DNA from: Pseudomonadota bacterium
Lineage (GTDB): Bacteria > Pseudomonadota > Gammaproteobacteria > Acidithiobacillales > Acidithiobacillaceae
Assembly: GCA_021818125.1 (NCBI GenBank)
Contig: JAKAFG010000020.1
Span: 1-16,475 of the forward strand
Direction: 5' to 3'
Length of the DNA stretch: 16,475 nt
In this document: positions 7,307 to 14,637 of the stretch, piece after piece
Position numbering within the stretch: position 1 is the first letter of the stretch
Layout: the number at the start of each line of letters is the position of its first letter
Position numbers and translations under genes: made by a program
The notes under the pieces: generated by a model
The model's database searches: none
Told to the model about the DNA's origin: nothing
Seen by the model: the letters and a program-made list of their open reading frames with translations, nothing else

Positions 7307-8737
7307 ATGTCGCTTTTGTCCCATCCCCGCATCGGCGCACTGCTTGCTTTGACCATTCTCCTCCCGGTGGGAGGAGGAGCGGCAACGTTGCAAGAGAAAA
7401 TACAAAACAGTCGGCAAAAGCTGGAGCATATCCACGAGAATTTGGGGCAGATGCAGGCGCACCTCGCGGCGGGGCAGAAAACCCAGACACAGCTGCGCGA
7501 AGAAATAATAGCCATTAATCAACGGGTTGTTTCGACGCAGAAAAAGCTGGCCGGTATTCAGCAGCAGCAGCACCAGGCACAAGCGCAGATTGCTGACCTG
7601 CGGGCAAAAATCAGTGCACTCCAGGCCGAACTGGCTCAGCAAAAAGGCATTCTCGCCCAGCAGTTACGTGCCGCCTACACGCTGGGTGGTGTCACGCCGC
7701 TGGCCGTCTGGCTGCAAACGGAACGTCCGGGAGAACTGGGGCGTATGAGCGTCTTTTATGAGTCCCTGGCCAAGGCGCGCAGTACACTTATTATCAAGAC
7801 GCAAGACACCGCGCAACAAATACTGAAGACCAAGCACGAGGTGCAAACCCACGAAACGCACCTCGCCCAATTGGCGCGGCAAGTCGGTGCTCAAGAGCAA
7901 ACCCTCCAGCAACAGCGCCAGCACCAAGCCGCACTGGAAAATCAATTGGCAAACCGCATTGCCGCCGACAAGACGAAGATTTCCGAACTGCAGGCGAATG
8001 CCAATATTCTCGACGGATTGGTGGGCCGTCTGCTCGTACAGTTCCGCCATCAGGAAGAGGTCGCCCGCGCCAAAGCGGCCGCTGCGGCTGCCGCCGAAGC
8101 GCAGCGTAAGGTCGAAGCCGAAGCGGCGGCCCGTCGTGCAGGGGCAATCGCCGCACGACGGCAGGCCGTTGAGCAACGTCGTCTGGCCCAGAAAAAACAG
8201 GCAGAACAGCGCGTGCGGCGGGAGCGGGAAACAGCGCGGGCACAGCAGGTTCAACGTGCGGCAAACGCGCAAAAGCAACTGCCCACCACCGTCGTTCGCC
8301 CGCCAGTGATAGCGGCGGCGCCCACACCCGCATTGCCTGCCACGCCCATCGTCGGCCACGGTAACTACCCCGCACCGGTGAGCGGGCCTATCAGCGCTCG
8401 TTTTGGTGCGCCGCGGGTGACTGGCGGACTCGACTGGCAGGGCATTACCTTCCAGGCCGCAGTAGGGACACCAGTTCGCGCCATTGCGCCCGGCATGGTA
8501 CTTTATGCGGGACCTTTACGGGGCTATGGACAGATTGTCATCGTGCAAATCGCACACAGCTTATTAGCTATATACGGGCACTTGGGCGCTACCCTTGTCC
8601 ACGTCGGAGAACAGGTCTCTGCAGGTCGCCAGGTAGGCAGTGTCGGCAGCGGTGGGGAATTGGGGAACGATGGCCTCTATTTTGAGATGCGTAACGCAGG
8701 ACATCCTGTTAATCCCTTGGACTACATTCACAATTGA
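7307..8737 (+). CDS. EnvC-like murein hydrolase activator (degenerate LytM/M23 domain)
   Basis: A 476-residue exported protein. It has a signal peptide (cleavage near residue 25, GGGA-ATLQ), then a long coiled coil (about residues 27-250). An Ala/Arg/Gln-rich charged segment (about 255-325) and a Pro-rich linker follow. The C-terminal LytM/M23 fold covers about residues 360-476. Active M23 peptidases use HxGxD and HxH zinc motifs. Here the first site reads WQGIT (residues 377-381) and the second GLYFE (456-460), so the zinc ligands are replaced, as in E. coli EnvC. It is therefore probably an amidase activator in cell separation rather than a peptidase. No strong ribosome-binding site is visible and the gap to gpmI is 3 bases, which suggests translational coupling. 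FtsEX partners and amidases are not in the window. Confidence 0.88.
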   Translation: MSLLSHPRIGALLALTILLPVGGGAATLQEKIQNSRQKLEHIHENLGQMQAHLAAGQKTQTQLREEIIAINQRVVSTQKKLAGIQQQQHQAQAQIADLRAKISALQAELAQQKGILAQQLRAAYTLGGVTPLAVWLQTERPGELGRMSVFYESLAKARSTLIIKTQDTAQQILKTKHEVQTHETHLAQLARQVGAQEQTLQQQRQHQAALENQLANRIAADKTKISELQANANILDGLVGRLLVQFRHQEEVARAKAAAAAAAEAQRKVEAEAAARRAGAIAARRQAVEQRRLAQKKQAEQRVRRERETARAQQVQRAANAQKQLPTTVVRPPVIAAAPTPALPATPIVGHGNYPAPVSGPISARFGAPRVTGGLDWQGITFQAAVGTPVRAIAPGMVLYAGPLRGYGQIVIVQIAHSLLAIYGHLGATLVHVGEQVSAGRQVGSVGSGGELGNDGLYFEMRNAGHPVNPLDYIHN

Positions 8738-8836
8738 GGAATGACTTGACCTTTATGAGATGCACCATGTTGCCGGTCGCCTTCCTTTTACCGCAAATAT
8801 TCACGGGTTGCCGTTGCACCCTCGGAGACTTCATCC

Positions 8837-10285
8837 ATGTCCGCTTTCCGCTTCCCTAAACCGCGCCGCGGTACTTTGCTGGGCATCGGTGTCGGGCTCG
8901 TTCTGGGCGTCAGCATCAGTTTTGCGGTCACCGTTTATGCGGCTAAGGATCAGGATGGAATCCCGCTGGAACAAATCCAGACCTTCAGTCAGGTCTTCGA
9001 GATCGTCAAATCCAATTACGTCGATCCCACTTCCGACAAGAAACTGATGGATGGCGCCATCAATGGCATGGTCAGCGCCCTGGACCCCCACTCTGCCTAT
9101 CTGACGCCAAAAGAATTCAAAGAGATGCAAGTGCTCACCAATGGCAAATTTGGCGGGCTGGGTATCGAGGTAACGGGTGATCATGGGGTACTTAAAGTCG
9201 TTGCCCCCATCGACGGTACTCCGGCAGCAAAGGCGGGCATCGAATCAGGCGACCTCATCATCAAAATTGACGGTAAGGCCCTGCAGGGCGTCAGCCTGCA
9301 AAAGACCGTGGATATGATGCGGGGCAAACCCGGTACGCAGGTAACCCTGACCATTTTGCGGCCCCATCAGGCCCAGCCCCTGCACTTCACCCTGACCCGC
9401 GCCATCATCAAGGTGCAGAGTGTGCGCGCTGCCATGCTTGCACCCGGCATTGGCTACATCCGTATCAGTCAGTTCCAGGAAAACACCGGCAGTGCGACCC
9501 GCAAGGCCGTAGAGCACCTGGAGCAGGAGGCCAACGGGCATCTCAAAGGCTTGATCCTCGACCTGCGCAATAATCCGGGTGGGGTGCTCGGGGCCGGGGT
9601 CGAGACGGCGAATACCTTCCTGAACAAAGGGCTGATCGTCTACACCAAAGGCCGTACCGCCAACAGCGACATGCGCTTCTCAGCCCATGGCCCAGACTAT
9701 CTCCACGGCGCGCCCATGATTGTGCTCATCAATGGCGGCTCGGCCTCGGCGGCCGAAATTGTCACCGGCGCCCTCAAGGATGACCGCCGTGCTCTGGTCA
9801 TGGGCCAGCGCAGCTTTGGCAAGGGATCGGTGCAAACGGTGATGCCGCTGAGCAATGGCGGTGCCCTCAAACTGACTACCGCACTTTATTACACCCCGGC
9901 GGGCTGCTCCATCCAAAGCCAGGGTATTATTCCCAACATCAAGGTGCGGCCAGCCAATGCACAGCTACGCGCCCTGGATGCCGACCTCCTGAAGGAGTCA
10001 GAACTGCACGGCGTACTGAAAGCGCCGGACGAGTGCAGCAAGGTCACCCCCCAGTACACCATCGCCCTGCCGACCTCCGCCACAGTCTCCGCACCCACCA
10101 CCGCCAGCCAGTCCATTAAGGAAGATGAGGCCATGGCCGCCAGCAGTGTCCTGAAGCCAGATCTGGCTAAGGATTACCCTCTGCGCGAAGCCCTCGCCAT
10201 CCTGGAAGGCAAGGCCGTCCCGGTACAGAAGAAGGGGCATACCGTCGATACCGTGATCCCCCTTCCGAAAGCAGTGGGACAATGA
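8837..10285 (+). CDS. ctpA: Carboxy-terminal processing protease, S41 family
   Basis: A 482-residue periplasmic serine protease with an N-terminal signal/anchor (hydrophobic residues about 13-35). An N-terminal helical part contains DPHSAYLTP. A PDZ domain spans about 105-175 (GGLGIEV, AGIESGDLIIKIDG). The S41 catalytic core has LDLRNNPGG. The Ser-Lys-Gln catalytic set is visible as SAS with Ser304, then FGKGSVQ with Lys329 and Gln333, the spacing known for CtpB. It trims C-termini of periplasmic proteins and in many bacteria regulates cell-wall hydrolases, which fits its place after an EnvC-like gene. GGAGA lies 8 bases before the ATG. It is unusual in having exactly two cysteines (357, 400), with Cys357 where GRSIQ normally has Arg. 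The 99-base gap upstream shows no convincing promoter. Confidence 0.95.
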   Translation: MSAFRFPKPRRGTLLGIGVGLVLGVSISFAVTVYAAKDQDGIPLEQIQTFSQVFEIVKSNYVDPTSDKKLMDGAINGMVSALDPHSAYLTPKEFKEMQVLTNGKFGGLGIEVTGDHGVLKVVAPIDGTPAAKAGIESGDLIIKIDGKALQGVSLQKTVDMMRGKPGTQVTLTILRPHQAQPLHFTLTRAIIKVQSVRAAMLAPGIGYIRISQFQENTGSATRKAVEHLEQEANGHLKGLILDLRNNPGGVLGAGVETANTFLNKGLIVYTKGRTANSDMRFSAHGPDYLHGAPMIVLINGGSASAAEIVTGALKDDRRALVMGQRSFGKGSVQTVMPLSNGGALKLTTALYYTPAGCSIQSQGIIPNIKVRPANAQLRALDADLLKESELHGVLKAPDECSKVTPQYTIALPTSATVSAPTTASQSIKEDEAMAASSVLKPDLAKDYPLREALAILEGKAVPVQKKGHTVDTVIPLPKAVGQ

Positions 10286-10365
10286 TCCGGATAGGAATAT
10301 CTTGCTTTGTCATGCGCCGATCATGGATAAATTTCGCACGCGCACGGTCGAACCAAGGGTGGCTG

Positions 10366-10380
10366 TTCGGGCTGCCCGAA
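10366..10380. repeat. perfect short inverted repeat between ctpA and the DJ-1 gene
   Basis: TTCGGGC-T-GCCCGAA, 7-base arms around one base (or 6-base arms with a CTG loop). It has no T-run on either strand, so it is not a standard intrinsic terminator. It may be an operator or a small leader hairpin about 40 bases before the DJ-1 gene start. Function unknown. Confidence 0.4.
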
Positions 10381-10421
10381 TGGTAGAGATCGTGCATTTA
10401 TTCTTATAGAGGAACAGGGCT

Positions 10422-10988
10422 ATGGTGACCTCGGCAATACAGGTACTTATCCCCGTAGCGGACGGCTTCGAGGATATGGAGGTGGTGATCTCCTGCGACA
10501 TTCTCCGGCGGGCGGGCTTAAAAGTTGTCCTCGCTGGGCTCGATGCAGGATTGGTCACCGGCGCGCGCGGGTTGCGCCTGCAACCCGACGCGCTGTTAGC
10601 CGATGTGGCCAGCGTTGATATTGATGTGATCCTGCTCCCTGGCGGCAATGAGGGCGTGCAGCGCCTGGCAAAGCATCAACCGCTTATTCAGCTTCTGCAG
10701 GAAAGACACCGGCGGGGGCAGATTATTGCCGCCATTTGTGCGGCACCCGGCATGCTGGCCACCCATCATCTGCTCGACGGGCGCCAGGTCACCGCTTATC
10801 CAGGCATCCTCGACCCGCGGAGCTCGGACTATACCTATCAAGAAAGTGCCGTAGTGATTGATGGCCCCCTGATTACTTCACGGGGACCTGGTACAGCCAT
10901 GGATTTTGCTCTTACCCTGGTGGAACTCCTCCTCGGTCCTGAAAAACGTCGGGAAACAGAGGCGCCACTGCAACGTAGTACCTCCTGA
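10422..10988 (+). CDS. DJ-1/PfpI family protein
   Basis: A 188-residue cytoplasmic protein of the DJ-1/ThiJ/YajL group, almost the same length as human DJ-1 (189). GFEDMEV contains Glu17 and AAICAAPG contains nucleophile Cys106, matching the conserved Glu/Cys pair; LLPGGNEG forms the oxyanion-loop region. The position of DJ-1 His126 (VTTHP) reads VTAYP, with Tyr125. Family members are linked to protection from oxidative or carbonyl stress, and their exact enzymatic role is disputed. GAGGAA lies 7 bases before the ATG. The 136-base gap after ctpA holds the inverted repeat at 10366-10380 and loosely promoter-like AT-rich patches, for example TTATAG at 10404-10409. It may be a separate transcript. 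Confidence 0.9.
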   Translation: MVTSAIQVLIPVADGFEDMEVVISCDILRRAGLKVVLAGLDAGLVTGARGLRLQPDALLADVASVDIDVILLPGGNEGVQRLAKHQPLIQLLQERHRRGQIIAAICAAPGMLATHHLLDGRQVTAYPGILDPRSSDYTYQESAVVIDGPLITSRGPGTAMDFALTLVELLLGPEKRRETEAPLQRSTS

Positions 10989-11052
10989 GACTTCCCCTTT
11001 GTCCGCCACTATGGATAATAGGGCCAGCGTCACTTAACCTGAAGGAAAATTT

Positions 11053-11829
11053 ATGAAACTTCGCGCGGTCATTCTTGCTGCCACAGTCAGCGCTTTTGCA
11101 GTACCTGCTTTTGCTGCCCCTGTCGCCACCGTCAATGGTACCGCCATCGACAACAGCCAGGTGCAGGCCATCATGTCCATGAGCCCGGCGCTTGCCAAAG
11201 AGCCCAATGCCCGCGAGCAAGTGGTGCAGAATCTGGTAAACATGGAAGTACTTTCGCAGTACGCCATCAATCACAAGCTGGGCCAGTCGTCTGATGTCAA
11301 GCAACGTCTGGCCATAGCCAAGCGCCAGATCCTGGCCGATGCGGCGGTGGACCAGTATGTAAAAGATCATCCGGTTCCCGAGGCCAACATTCAGGATGCC
11401 TACAACAAGTTCGTCCAGGCCATGGGCAAGAAGGAATTCGAAGTGCGTCACATCCTGGTGAAGACCAAGGCCGAAGCCGACAAGATTGTGACTGAGCTCA
11501 AGGCTGGCAAAAAGTTTTCTGCCCTGGCGGAGAAAGACTCCATTGACAAGGCCAGCGCCGCCCACGGTGGCGAACTGGGCTGGATTGTCCCCGGCATGGT
11601 CGTTCCGCCCTTCGCTCAGGCCATCGAGACAGCCCCTATCGACAAGCCCGTTGGCCCGGTGCAGACCCAGTTCGGTTATCACGTGATTGAGGTACAGGCG
11701 ACTCGTGCCCTGACCCCTCCGCCACTGAGTGCCATGAAGGATCGTATCAAGATGCAGTTGCAGCAGCAGGAGGCCGCCAAGTTCGTCTCCGATCTGCGCA
11801 GCCAGGCGAAAATCGATATCACCAAGTAA
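11053..11829 (+). CDS. Periplasmic parvulin-type peptidyl-prolyl isomerase
   Basis: A 258-residue exported foldase. The signal peptide is residues 1-21 (cleavage AFA-APV). A helical SurA/PrsA-like N-terminal region follows (about 25-115). One parvulin domain spans about 128-218, with VRHILVKTK (His133), GGELGW, VPPFAQAI and FGYHVIEV (His210), the two conserved parvulin histidines. A basic helical tail closes it. It should catalyse cis-trans isomerisation of prolyl bonds and aid envelope protein folding. AGGA lies 6 bases before the ATG. A weak candidate promoter is TTCCCC (10992-10997), 16 bases, GATAAT (11014-11019). A strong terminator follows directly. No lipobox is seen, so it is probably soluble rather than a PrsA-type lipoprotein. 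Confidence 0.93.
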   Translation: MKLRAVILAATVSAFAVPAFAAPVATVNGTAIDNSQVQAIMSMSPALAKEPNAREQVVQNLVNMEVLSQYAINHKLGQSSDVKQRLAIAKRQILADAAVDQYVKDHPVPEANIQDAYNKFVQAMGKKEFEVRHILVKTKAEADKIVTELKAGKKFSALAEKDSIDKASAAHGGELGWIVPGMVVPPFAQAIETAPIDKPVGPVQTQFGYHVIEVQATRALTPPPLSAMKDRIKMQLQQQEAAKFVSDLRSQAKIDITK

Positions 11830-11850
11830 TTTCGGTATCGTTTGAGCAGA

Positions 11851-11883
11851 AGCGCCGGGGGCTTTCCCCCGGCGCTTTTTTTT
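11851..11883 (+). terminator. strong rho-independent terminator after the isomerase gene
   Basis: A perfect 11-base GC-rich stem, AGCGCCGGGGG (11851-11861) and CCCCCGGCGCT (11866-11876), encloses a CTTT loop and is followed by a run of 8 T (11876-11883). It starts 22 bases after the stop codon and separates this gene from clpS-clpA. Confidence 0.95.
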
Positions 11884-11933
11884 GGCCACCAGCGACCCCA
11901 TCTTCAAAAAATACAGGGTATGCGGATTTTGCC

Positions 11934-11973
11934 GGTGGACCACCTTGCCAGAGTGGAGGGCAGGCGCCACAAT
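11934..11973 (+). promoter_or_regulatory. candidate clpS-clpA promoter with abutting palindrome
   Basis: TTGCCA (11945-11950), a 17-base spacer and CACAAT (11968-11973) match the -35 and -10 consensus at 5 of 6 and 4 of 6 positions. The start would be near 11980, giving a leader of about 28 bases. A perfect palindrome GGTGG-A-CCACC (11934-11944) ends exactly at the -35 box and could be a regulator site. I see no clear heat-shock sigma-32 promoter in the gap 11884-12007. Confidence 0.4.
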
Positions 11974-12007
11974 GACAGCGGATGTTAAATACTATGGAGT
12001 GTAGGTC

Positions 12008-12316
12008 ATGGGTAGAACACAACATCGTCGCAGCACCATCCTGGAGCGCGAGCCGCAGATACAGGAACCACGAATGTACCGGGTGCTGCTGGTAAATGAT
12101 GATTTCACCCCCATGGACTATGTCGTGCATATTCTTGAAGCGTATTTTCACAAGCCCCATGAGGAGGCAGTCGCGGTGATGATGGCGGTACATCAGCAGG
12201 GTAAGGGATTATGCGGGATTTTTCCCTATGATCTGGCGGAAACCAAGGTCGCTCTGGTCACCGCTGATGCCCGACAACATCAGCATCCACTGCGCTGTAT
12301 CATGGAAAAGGAGTGA
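12008..12316 (+). CDS. clpS: ATP-dependent Clp protease adaptor ClpS
   Basis: A 102-residue adaptor that delivers N-degron substrates (bulky hydrophobic N-termini) to ClpAP. The binding-pocket residues known from E. coli are conserved with a constant offset of 4: Asn30, Asp31, Asp32 (VLLVNDDFTPMDYV), Met36, Met58 and His62. The disordered N-terminal tail (about 20 residues, Arg/Gln/Glu-rich) is of normal length. GGAG lies 8 bases before the ATG. The stop is 3 bases before clpA, and the clpS-clpA pair is the classical arrangement. Confidence 0.97.
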   Translation: MGRTQHRRSTILEREPQIQEPRMYRVLLVNDDFTPMDYVVHILEAYFHKPHEEAVAVMMAVHQQGKGLCGIFPYDLAETKVALVTADARQHQHPLRCIMEKE

Positions 12317-12319
12317 ACC

Positions 12320-14578
12320 ATGATCGATAAATCCCTGGAACAGTCCATCAATCAGGCCTTCCAGATGGCCCGCCAGTATGGACATGAATATGCATCCGTG
12401 GAACATCTCCTGCTTGCCCTTCTGGATAACCCTGACGGCATGGATGTGCTCAGCGCTTGCGGTGCCGATCGCACCCATCTGTCTGCGGAACTACAGAGGT
12501 TTCTGGAACGCAAAGTACCCGCCATGGGTCCTGCGGGAACGGTCAACACGCAACCATCCGTAGGTTTTCAGCGGGTCATTCAGCGCGCCCTCTACCATGT
12601 GCAGTCGGCGGGCAAGGAAGCGGTTTCGGGAGCGAATGTCATTGTCGCCATCTTCGCCGAAAGGGAATCCCACGCCGTTTATTTCCTGCAGAAGGAGCAT
12701 GTGACACGACTTGATGTGGTCAATTTTCTGGCGCATGGCATGCGCAAGGATGAAGTCATGGATGAGGAAGAAGAGGAAGTCGAGGGCACCACGGAAAAGA
12801 AGGGAAACAGTAAGGACCCACTTACCGCCTATGCGCGCAACCTCAATGCCATGGCGAGGGCCGGGCGGCTGGACCCGCTGATCGGACGCCAGGAAGAGTT
12901 GATCCGGGCGCTGCAGGTGCTGGCGCGGCGCCGAAAAAACAACCCCCTCTTCGTCGGTGAACCGGGGGTCGGGAAAACCGCTATCGTCGAAGGCCTTGCG
13001 CGCGCCATTGTCGCCGGCAAAGTGCCGGAGATGCTGGAAGATGCGACAATTTATGCCTTGGATTTGGGGGCCTTGATCGCCGGGTCCCGCTATCGGGGTG
13101 ACTTTGAAGAACGCCTGAAGGGCGTGCTGAAGGCTCTGCGCAAAAAACCCAACAGTATCCTCTTCATTGACGAGATTCATACCCTGATCGGTGCCGGAGC
13201 CGCTTCGGGCGGCGCCATGGATGCCTCCAATCTGCTGAAGCCAGCCCTCGCCTCCGGCGAACTGAAGTGTATCGGGGCGACCACCTATCAGGAGTTCCGC
13301 CAGTATTTTGAGAAAGATCGCGCGCTAACCCGCCGCTTCCAGAAAATTGACGTGCCTGAGCCCTCTCAGGAAGAGTCCGTGCAGATTTTGCGCGGACTGA
13401 AGGGGCAATTTGAGCAGCATCATGGCCTGCGTTATACCGACACCGCCCTGCGCGCGGCGGTAGAGCTTTCCGTCAAGCACATCCATGATCGTCATCTGCC
13501 CGACAAGGCCATTGATCTCATCGACGAGGTGGGCGCCGCGCAAGCGCTTTTACCTGCATCCCGGCGCAAGAAGAGCATCGGCGTTCACGACATTGAAGAG
13601 ATGGTCGCCCGGGTGGCCCGTATTCCGGGAAAGAGTGTCTCTACCGATGATCGTCAGGCGCTGAAGAATCTGGAGCGGGATCTGGGACTCGTCATCTATG
13701 GTCAGGAAAAGGCCATCCACGAACTCTCCGCGGCTATCAAAATGGCGCGGGCAGGCCTGCGCCACCATGAAAAGCCGGTGGGGAGTTTTCTCTTTTCCGG
13801 CCCGACCGGCGTGGGTAAGACCGAGCTCAGCCGGCAGTTGGCCAGCCTGCTCGGCATCCCGTTACTGCGCTTCGACATGAGTGAATACATGGAACGGCAT
13901 ACGGTGTCACGGCTCATCGGTGCACCACCAGGATATGTCGGGCATGACCAGGCCGGACAACTGACGGAGGCGGTGAGCCGTAATCCACATGCGGTGCTGT
14001 TGTTGGATGAAATTGAGAAGGCGCACCCGGATATCTTTAATGTGCTCCTGCAAGTGATGGATCACGGCAAGCTGACGGATGCCGGCGGCCGCACGGTGGA
14101 CTTCCGCAATGTGCTGCTCATTATGACCACCAATGCGGGCGCCGAGTCGCGTGGCAAGGCGAATATTGGTTTCATGAACGTCCCCCGGAGTGATGGCGGA
14201 CAGGAAATGGAGACCATCCGCCGGGTCTTCGCGCCGGAGTTCCGCAATCGCCTGGATGCCGTCGTACCCTTCACACCGCTTTCCAGGGAGACGGTGCTGC
14301 ATGTGGTGGACAAGTTCATCATGGAGCTGGACGAGCAGTTGCTGCAAAAGGGCTATAGCCTGGAAATCAGCGCTGAACTACGGCAATGGCTGGCGGACAA
14401 GGGTTACGACCCGCAGATGGGTGCACGGCCGATGACGCGGATTATTCAGGAGCACCTGAAGAAGCCGCTGGCGGAGCATATCCTCTTTGACGATCTGCCC
14501 AAAGGCACGCGGATTACGGCGCGTCTGGAGGATGGCGAGGTAAAACTGGAAATACCGGAGCCGGTGCATCAAGACTGA
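12320..14578 (+). CDS. clpA: ATP-dependent Clp protease ATP-binding subunit ClpA
   Basis: A 752-residue AAA+ unfoldase that feeds substrates to ClpP. It has the ClpS-binding N domain (about 1-145), an acidic linker (EEEEE near residue 152), D1 with Walker A GEPGVGKT (Lys219) and Walker B LFIDEI, and D2 with Walker A GPTGVGKT (Lys500) and Walker B LLLDEIEKAH. It also has the sensor/arginine-finger block FAPEFRNRLD and the C-terminal MGARPM motif. The absence of a coiled-coil middle domain excludes ClpB. The ClpP-docking loop reads IGF (616-618) where E. coli ClpA has IGL. The D2 pore loop reads GYVGH (538-542) instead of GYVGF. GGAG lies 6 bases before the ATG. clpP is not in the window. Confidence 0.97.
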   Translation: MIDKSLEQSINQAFQMARQYGHEYASVEHLLLALLDNPDGMDVLSACGADRTHLSAELQRFLERKVPAMGPAGTVNTQPSVGFQRVIQRALYHVQSAGKEAVSGANVIVAIFAERESHAVYFLQKEHVTRLDVVNFLAHGMRKDEVMDEEEEEVEGTTEKKGNSKDPLTAYARNLNAMARAGRLDPLIGRQEELIRALQVLARRRKNNPLFVGEPGVGKTAIVEGLARAIVAGKVPEMLEDATIYALDLGALIAGSRYRGDFEERLKGVLKALRKKPNSILFIDEIHTLIGAGAASGGAMDASNLLKPALASGELKCIGATTYQEFRQYFEKDRALTRRFQKIDVPEPSQEESVQILRGLKGQFEQHHGLRYTDTALRAAVELSVKHIHDRHLPDKAIDLIDEVGAAQALLPASRRKKSIGVHDIEEMVARVARIPGKSVSTDDRQALKNLERDLGLVIYGQEKAIHELSAAIKMARAGLRHHEKPVGSFLFSGPTGVGKTELSRQLASLLGIPLLRFDMSEYMERHTVSRLIGAPPGYVGHDQAGQLTEAVSRNPHAVLLLDEIEKAHPDIFNVLLQVMDHGKLTDAGGRTVDFRNVLLIMTTNAGAESRGKANIGFMNVPRSDGGQEMETIRRVFAPEFRNRLDAVVPFTPLSRETVLHVVDKFIMELDEQLLQKGYSLEISAELRQWLADKGYDPQMGARPMTRIIQEHLKKPLAEHILFDDLPKGTRITARLEDGEVKLEIPEPVHQD

Positions 14579-14598
14579 CGGACGGACGGACGGACGGA
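14577..14598 (+). repeat. tetranucleotide tandem repeat (GACG)5 across the clpA stop
   Basis: Five perfect copies of GACG (14577-14596) plus GA. The array begins inside the clpA TGA and ends just before an in-frame TAA (14599-14601) that precedes selO. Copy-number change would not alter the ClpA protein unless the first unit is hit, and it cannot join the frames because the TAA follows it. It could change spacing or translation signals ahead of selO. Confidence 0.9.
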
Positions 14599-14637
14599 TA
14601 AGGCATCATAACATTTGACAATACCTATGCGCGCGAG

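Noticed and set aside
8760..9047. 95-residue plus-strand frame spanning the ctpA start
   Set aside because: It is out of frame with ctpA, has no ribosome-binding site, and the overlapped ctpA N-terminus is convincing.
10912..11970. 352-residue minus-strand frame over the isomerase gene
   Set aside because: It runs across the DJ-1 gene end, the isomerase gene and its terminator on the wrong strand. The plus-strand protein has a signal peptide and parvulin motifs.
11819..12193. 124-residue minus-strand frame over the clpS promoter region
   Set aside because: Antisense to the terminator and clpS, with composition unlike a real protein.
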